From: CANHCC01 sp040381555
GTDB lineage: Bacteria > Bacteroidota > Bacteroidia > J057 > RFSG01
Direction: 5' to 3'
Length of the DNA: 19,974 nt
NCBI GenBank assembly: GCA_040381555.1
Contig: JBEIHC010000049.1
Location: forward strand, 1 to 19,974
A model generated the notes under the pieces. The model did no database searches. It saw only the letters and a program-made list of their open reading frames with translations, and had not been told where the DNA came from. Numbering within the stretch: the first letter of the stretch is position 1; each line of letters opens with the position of its first letter. Shown here piece by piece: positions 15,749-19,974 of the stretch. The position numbers and the translations under genes are program-made.

Positions 15749-16744
15749 TCAGAAGGATTCTTCTTCCTTCATAACCCGAACATTCATGGCTATGATTTCA
15801 TCTTTATCATTATAGGCCAAATTAAACTGAACGGGATCTCCCTCTCTCAGATCATTAAAATCCATGTCGTACATGTAGGAGTAGTGAAAGAATAAGTTAT
15901 TGGGCACGGGGGGATATTTAATAAATCCGAATCCTTTTTTGATGCTCAAAACCGTTCCTTCATATACCGGATCGTTGGGATCAACGATGGGAGTAGTTGA
16001 TGTTTTTTCCTCCTCTGAATCGTCTTCTGAATTGGACTGATTATTAGCAGGCGGATAAGTTGAGTTGCGATTAGAATTAAACTGAACGAAGAGATTAGTA
16101 ATAACTGGGTCCGGATTTTCTCCATTCAATCCTTCCTCAATGATGTCATGCATAGGGATTGGGTAGGTCGCTTCTTGCAATAAATCTTGGGAGGTGCGTG
16201 TAACCATAGACTTCCCCATATCATTGGTAAATTCAAAGTCCCAACTAATCAGCATAACCTTGGTACCAACTGTATTTAGCTTACGAATGAGGGGCAGATA
16301 ATCTCCATCTGAAGTAATCAGAACCAATACATCAAATTGTTTGAACTGAGCCAATTCAAAAGCTTCGAGAGCGAGCCAGACATCAATTCCTTTTTCTTGG
16401 CGATTACCCTGAAAGTTTTTCAAGGGAAGGTAATGTGTAATAACGCCTTCGGACATTAATATATCGTCAAAAACACGATCATAATAGAGTTGATTGGTTC
16501 TTTGACTGGCATCTTGTGCATTTAATCTTCCGCGAAAGAAATGGGCATCAACGATATGACAATAGCGCATTTCGGTTTCGGAAGCTTCAGCCACTTTGTG
16601 CCGAATAAACTGATGCAGCCCCGAAACACTGATGCGGCTTCGACGAGGATGTCCGTAATTGTAATAATTGCTGACATGCAAATAGTAATTCCCGTCATAA
16701 AAAACCCCAATTCGGGTCAGACCTTTGTTAAATTGATTTTTCAT
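15749..16744 (-). CDS. NYN-domain (LabA/DUF88-like) protein fused to a cold-shock domain
   Basis: A 331-residue probable RNA-binding nuclease. The NYN/PIN-like domain spans about 10-190: VFYDGNYY with Asp17, KGIDVWLALEAF with Asp121, and TSDGDYLPLI with Asp146 and Asp148, the expected acidic metal site. A low-complexity linker (about 205-255, Asn/Ser then Asp/Glu-rich) joins it to a C-terminal cold-shock/OB domain at about 260-327. That domain has an RNP1-like motif KGFGFIK (270-276) and an RNP2-like LFFHYS (284-289). The second domain should bind single-stranded RNA and present it to the first. I start at the ATG at 16744; the frame runs 22 codons further up but those residues are not family-like. 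It stands 126 bases after the MoxR gene, so it may or may not share that operon. Confidence 0.85.
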   Translation of the reverse strand: MKNQFNKGLTRIGVFYDGNYYLHVSNYYNYGHPRRSRISVSGLHQFIRHKVAEASETEMRYCHIVDAHFFRGRLNAQDASQRTNQLYYDRVFDDILMSEGVITHYLPLKNFQGNRQEKGIDVWLALEAFELAQFKQFDVLVLITSDGDYLPLIRKLNTVGTKVMLISWDFEFTNDMGKSMVTRTSQDLLQEATYPIPMHDIIEEGLNGENPDPVITNLFVQFNSNRNSTYPPANNQSNSEDDSEEEKTSTTPIVDPNDPVYEGTVLSIKKGFGFIKYPPVPNNLFFHYSYMYDMDFNDLREGDPVQFNLAYNDKDEIIAMNVRVMKEEESF

Positions 16745-16824
16745 TGTAACTTTTTTTATAATAAATAAATTTCTAAAAAAACGGATTGCTAACCGGTTGC
16801 AAAATAACAACAGGAAAGCATACC

Positions 16825-16843
16825 ACTTCCGGAAATCGGAAGT
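16825..16843. repeat. inverted repeat between the moxR-like and NYN genes
   Basis: ACTTCC and GGAAGT form a 6-bp inverted repeat around a GGAAATC spacer. It lies 27 nt past the MoxR stop codon and 80 nt before the NYN start codon. No T tract follows in the leftward direction, so it is not a standard terminator; a regulator site or a processing hairpin are alternatives. Confidence 0.35.
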
Positions 16844-16870
16844 ATTTTCAAAAAAATAAGGTAGTATTTC

Positions 16871-17857
16871 TTAGGAAGCCATTAGGCGTTTGATAATTTC
16901 ATCCGCGGTGACGCCTTCTGCTTCTGCTGTAAAACTCGGAACAATCCTATGTCTCAATACCGGCACTGCAATGGCTCTCACATCTTCAATATCGGGTGAA
17001 TACTTCCCATTTAACAAGGCATGTGCCTTGGCTCCTAAAATCAAATATTGGGAAGCGCGCGGACCTGCACCCCAGCTGAGCAGGTCTTTTACATAATCCG
17101 GAGCTTCTGGAGAATCAATTCGGGTTTTTCCAACCAACTTTACGGCATAGGAAATCACATTATCCGTTACCGGAACTTTCCGCACTAAATCCTGGAAGGC
17201 CAAGATATCCTCCCCTTTTAATATACTTTTTAATTCGACTTTGCGATCAGAAGTGGTATTGCGCACAATCTCCATTTCTTCAGTAAAAGAAGGATAATCC
17301 ACTTTTACATTGAACATAAATCGGTCTAACTGAGCTTCTGGTAAAGGATAAGTTCCCTCTTGTTCGATGGGATTCTGTGTTGCCAAAACAAAGAAAGGGG
17401 CATCTAGGGGTAAGCTTTGGCCAGCAATAGAAACCTTCCTTTCCTGCATAGCCTCAAGCAGGGCAGCCTGTGTTTTCGGAGGGGTACGGTTAATCTCATC
17501 CGCCAGTACCATGTTGGCAAATATGGGGCCTCTGATAAACTTGAAGTATTTCTTGTTGGTATCATTATCAATTTCTAACACCTCAGTACCCAAAATATCT
17601 CCAGGCATTAGATCAGGTGTAAATTGAATACGGCTAAACTTTAAATCTAATACCTCAGCAAGGGTACTAATAAGCAATGTTTTAGCCAGACCAGGCACAC
17701 CTACCAGCAGCGTATGTCCTTTACAAAACAATGCAATGAGTAATTTCTCTACCACATCATCTTGTCCGACAATTACTTTACGAATTTCAGCGCTCAGCTC
17801 ACGGTAAGCGGCTGCTAATGCGTCAGCGGCTTCTACTTCATTATTAAACTTTTTCAT
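16871..17857 (-). CDS. MoxR-type AAA+ ATPase
   Basis: A 328-residue cytoplasmic AAA+ ATPase of the MoxR group, chaperone-like proteins that help mature or assemble partner complexes. Walker A is GVPGLAKT (53-60), Walker B ends LADEIN (118-123, with Asp120 and Glu121), sensor 1 is ATQNP (159-163), and the EAQLDRF segment (174-180) carries the expected arginine. Full length for the family. MoxR genes usually precede DUF58 and von Willebrand (VWA) genes, but the next gene here is the NYN protein, so those partners are missing. Its ATG overlaps the upstream SurA-like stop codon by 4 nt (ATGA), which indicates translational coupling to the periplasmic chaperone genes. Confidence 0.93.
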   Translation of the reverse strand: MKKFNNEVEAADALAAAYRELSAEIRKVIVGQDDVVEKLLIALFCKGHTLLVGVPGLAKTLLISTLAEVLDLKFSRIQFTPDLMPGDILGTEVLEIDNDTNKKYFKFIRGPIFANMVLADEINRTPPKTQAALLEAMQERKVSIAGQSLPLDAPFFVLATQNPIEQEGTYPLPEAQLDRFMFNVKVDYPSFTEEMEIVRNTTSDRKVELKSILKGEDILAFQDLVRKVPVTDNVISYAVKLVGKTRIDSPEAPDYVKDLLSWGAGPRASQYLILGAKAHALLNGKYSPDIEDVRAIAVPVLRHRIVPSFTAEAEGVTADEIIKRLMAS

Positions 17858-19197
17858 TCTTTTGGATTCCAGGTTTTAATAGCGTTTGCACATTCAGAAT
17901 ATTTTATTTCAATAAATACTTGTTTCCTTGCAGTATCAAACCATTGCTCAACGGCAGTCTCTTTTTTCTCTTGCAATGCTGCTTTATGCAATTTTTGATA
18001 ATCATCCTTTAAGTTGGCTGTATGGGGCACAAACTTTTCCTTTACCCGCACAATATGATAGGCCCGGGTGCCATCTCTCAATAGCAATTCTAAGGGTTCA
18101 GAAATCTCCCCAGACTTTAATTTATCTACCTTAAAAAAGAGTTCGGCATCCAAGGCATCTAAGGGTATTTTACTTTCCCCTGTATTGGGATTTAAAATAC
18201 ACCCCCCACAATCTTTCGATTCTTTATCTTCGGTGAATCGGGCTGCTGCTTTTTCAAAACTGATGGTATCTGTCATCACCATTGCTTTGATTTCCTTTAA
18301 TTTCCGAATTGCGATTTCGTCATCCTTTCGGTCACGCAAAGGGCGCATCAAAATATGACTGGCACTGATGGTTTCGCCCACCCGTTTATGAAGTTGCACC
18401 ACATGAAATCCAAACTCCGTTTCAAACACTTCGGAAATTTCACCTTCTTTCAAATTGAATACAACTTCTTCAAACTCCGGCACCATGCGTCCTCGGGTAA
18501 ATTCACCTAAATATCCGCCTTGTTGGGCTGAGCCATCTTGGGAATAATATTTTGCCATCTCCGCGAATTTCATTTTTTCAAATAAAATCTGATGCCGCAC
18601 ATCTGATAATTTTTCTTTTGTAGCCTTTTTATTTTCTTCTGAAATCGGGGGAATCATCACAATATGACTTAAAGTAACTTCCGCAGGCAAAAAAGGAACA
18701 CTGTCTTTCGGAATTGAATTAAAATAAGCTTTTACTTCCTTGGGAGTAACCGTAACCTCTTCCGTAATTTTTGCCTTTTGTTGCTCTACGAGGAGTAGTT
18801 CTTTTATTTCTGGCCTAAGTTCCATTTTTAATTCCACCAGACTTTTTCGGTAATTCTCCTCTAATTTGGCAACAGAACCAAAGTATTGAACGAAATTTTC
18901 GATTCGACGAGATAATTCTGATTCAATCTGATCCTCTGAAACGGTCAAGCTATCCAACTGAGCCTTTGAGAGTAACAATTTATTAGAAAGCATCTCCTCA
19001 AAGGTTCTGCAACGCAAAGTTCCATCATCCTTTTCGCCATTACTTTTGAGATAGATAATTTGGTTCTCTAATTCGGAGCGAAGAATAACATTATTATCTA
19101 AAACAGCAATTATTGCATCTACCTGCTGCGCTTGGGAAAAACCAAGCAGGGGTGCAAGAAAAAGGAAAAATAGAGTGATTTTAAGGGATATATGCAT
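17854..19197 (-). CDS. SurA-like periplasmic chaperone with two parvulin domains
   Basis: A 447-residue exported peptidyl-prolyl isomerase/chaperone for outer-membrane proteins. It has a signal peptide of about 23 residues ending GFSQAQ, then a SurA-type N-terminal domain (VDAIIAVLDNNVILRSEL, about 26-43, and the following helices to 150). Parvulin domain 1 is at about 174-272 (LSHIVM, QQGGYLGEF, GFHVVQLH) and parvulin domain 2 at about 276-387 (ASHILMRP, AYHIVRVKE). In domain 2 the usual GGxLG loop is changed to DCGGCILNP, so it may be inactive as an isomerase and carries two nearby Cys. I chose the ATG at 19197 because it gives the signal peptide directly; the frame extends to 19266. It overlaps the upstream gene by 17 bp and the MoxR gene by 4 bp. 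Confidence 0.92.
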   Translation of the reverse strand: MHISLKITLFFLFLAPLLGFSQAQQVDAIIAVLDNNVILRSELENQIIYLKSNGEKDDGTLRCRTFEEMLSNKLLLSKAQLDSLTVSEDQIESELSRRIENFVQYFGSVAKLEENYRKSLVELKMELRPEIKELLLVEQQKAKITEEVTVTPKEVKAYFNSIPKDSVPFLPAEVTLSHIVMIPPISEENKKATKEKLSDVRHQILFEKMKFAEMAKYYSQDGSAQQGGYLGEFTRGRMVPEFEEVVFNLKEGEISEVFETEFGFHVVQLHKRVGETISASHILMRPLRDRKDDEIAIRKLKEIKAMVMTDTISFEKAAARFTEDKESKDCGGCILNPNTGESKIPLDALDAELFFKVDKLKSGEISEPLELLLRDGTRAYHIVRVKEKFVPHTANLKDDYQKLHKAALQEKKETAVEQWFDTARKQVFIEIKYSECANAIKTWNPKE

Positions 19198-19974
19198 TGC
19201 CTTTTTCTTTTGCTTCTCTGACCAAACGGATTTTTTCTGCCTCCAGTATATTCCGTGTTCTTTCATTTATAATTCCTTGCTTGACAGATTCAATCGTCAT
19301 GGACCTAGGTAGTGCCTGACCGGCGTAAATTACACGATTCATCCGAACAATGAATTGTGCCGGCTTTTCAGAATACTTTCCTGTCCAGACTAAGGGATAA
19401 TGCCCAGGGCGTAAACCTTTGAAATCGCCATAATAGTTCAAAGAGCTTTTAAAATCATCTAAATCATTTCCATTCAACCAGATACTGGTGTCAGTTTGGT
19501 GAAGAAACGCATTTTGCATGCCCCATAACTTCAGGTTGTTTAGATCAATTTCCTCAGGCTTCTCTGCAAGTATCTGCATCAATTTCTGAATATTTAAGTT
19601 ATAAGTACCCAGATAAACTATTTGATAGTAAGTTTCTTCTGCTATGTACTTTTCTGGATATTTCAGGAAGTAAGAAGAGAAACTGGCGGAATCAATTACC
19701 GTATCCAGTCGGGTTTCAATCAGATATTGATAATACTCATTCAAAATGAGCCTGTTCCGGTAATCTTTAACTTTAAATTCAATCTTATCTTCTAACCCAT
19801 CTATTTCTCCCAAGGCCTGATCTGTCATTACCTGCTCGCCTATCCATCGCTCAATAAATTGACTTGTTAACCGAATACTGTCCTCTTCATTCGCCCAGAT
19901 TTCTGGCAGATATCGAGAAAGGTCTTTTCGCTTCAAGGTAATAGTGCCTACAGAAGCTAAAATTTCCTCTCCTG
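19181..19974 (-). CDS. second SurA-like periplasmic protein (5' end beyond the window)
   Basis: The leftward frame is open to the window edge, so this gene is cut. The first visible residues, EEILASVGTITLKRKDLSRY, resemble the start of the mature N-terminal domain of SurA/PpiC proteins. No ATG start is in view; the TTG at 19936 should not be taken as the start. About 264 residues are visible. The body is helical (LNEYYQYLIETRLDTV, YPEKYIAEETYYQI) and no parvulin catalytic domain with the usual HIL and GGxLG motifs is obvious, so it may be a chaperone-only member. It overlaps the next SurA-like gene by 17 bp. Paired SurA-type genes before MoxR form an operon arrangement I recall from other Bacteroidota. 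Confidence 0.75.
   Translation of the reverse strand, partial: GEEILASVGTITLKRKDLSRYLPEIWANEEDSIRLTSQFIERWIGEQVMTDQALGEIDGLEDKIEFKVKDYRNRLILNEYYQYLIETRLDTVIDSASFSSYFLKYPEKYIAEETYYQIVYLGTYNLNIQKLMQILAEKPEEIDLNNLKLWGMQNAFLHQTDTSIWLNGNDLDDFKSSLNYYGDFKGLRPGHYPLVWTGKYSEKPAQFIVRMNRVIYAGQALPRSMTIESVKQGIINERTRNILEAEKIRLVREAKEKGNAYIP

Noticed and set aside
17928..18358. Rightward frames opposite the SurA-like gene
   Set aside because: Antisense shadows of a well-supported coding gene, with no features of their own.

Overview
The window looks like a piece of a Bacteroidota chromosome. The signs are: Bacteroidota-style lipoproteins with a Lys/Glu-rich stretch after the lipobox Cys; a Tat-exported DUF1501 protein with lipoprotein partners; a MoxR ATPase coupled to SurA-type chaperones; very few Shine-Dalgarno sequences; and a repeat array built on CGCAGATTA, a motif I associate with this phylum. 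I cannot name the genus.

Left part (about 1-5650) is visibly AT-rich and looks like an accessory defence-type island. It opens with the first 11 codons of a leftward gene (possibly a transposase) behind a palindrome and a strong hairpin. A rightward HNH nuclease and a 74-residue partner follow. They converge on a leftward operon of a NUDIX hydrolase and a 1129-residue multidomain helicase. That protein reads, in order, PLD/HKD-type nuclease, superfamily II helicase, DUF3427 and a LexA-like S24 domain. The S24 domain keeps the Ser and Lys and an Ala-Gly pair at LexA-like spacing. This NUDIX plus self-cleavable nuclease-helicase pair is the most interesting item in the window.

Middle part (about 5830-9180) carries anhydro-N-acetylmuramic acid kinase (anmK) and a POT-family peptide transporter, both leftward. 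The transporter has an unusual insertion of about 155 residues before its last helix. Both roles fit recycling or uptake of cell-wall fragments and peptides. Positions 9306-9858 hold an intergenic array of nested repeats (9-, 64- and 140-bp periods).

Positions 9896-13945 are one tight leftward operon of five exported proteins: two lipoproteins with repeated 'REPT..EL' helical modules, a DUF1501 protein, a cytochrome-c-like lipoprotein and a small lipoprotein. It resembles a compact version of the DUF1549/DUF1501/cytochrome sets of Planctomycetes. Its function is not established.

Right part: a rightward pair, a SAM-dependent RNA-methyltransferase-like gene and phosphatidylserine decarboxylase (psd), ends at a strong bidirectional terminator. 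Leftward genes then follow: a NYN-domain protein fused to a cold-shock domain, a MoxR AAA+ ATPase, a SurA-like two-parvulin chaperone, and a second SurA-like protein cut by the window end. The last three overlap one another and form one operon. No tRNA, rRNA or CRISPR array was seen.
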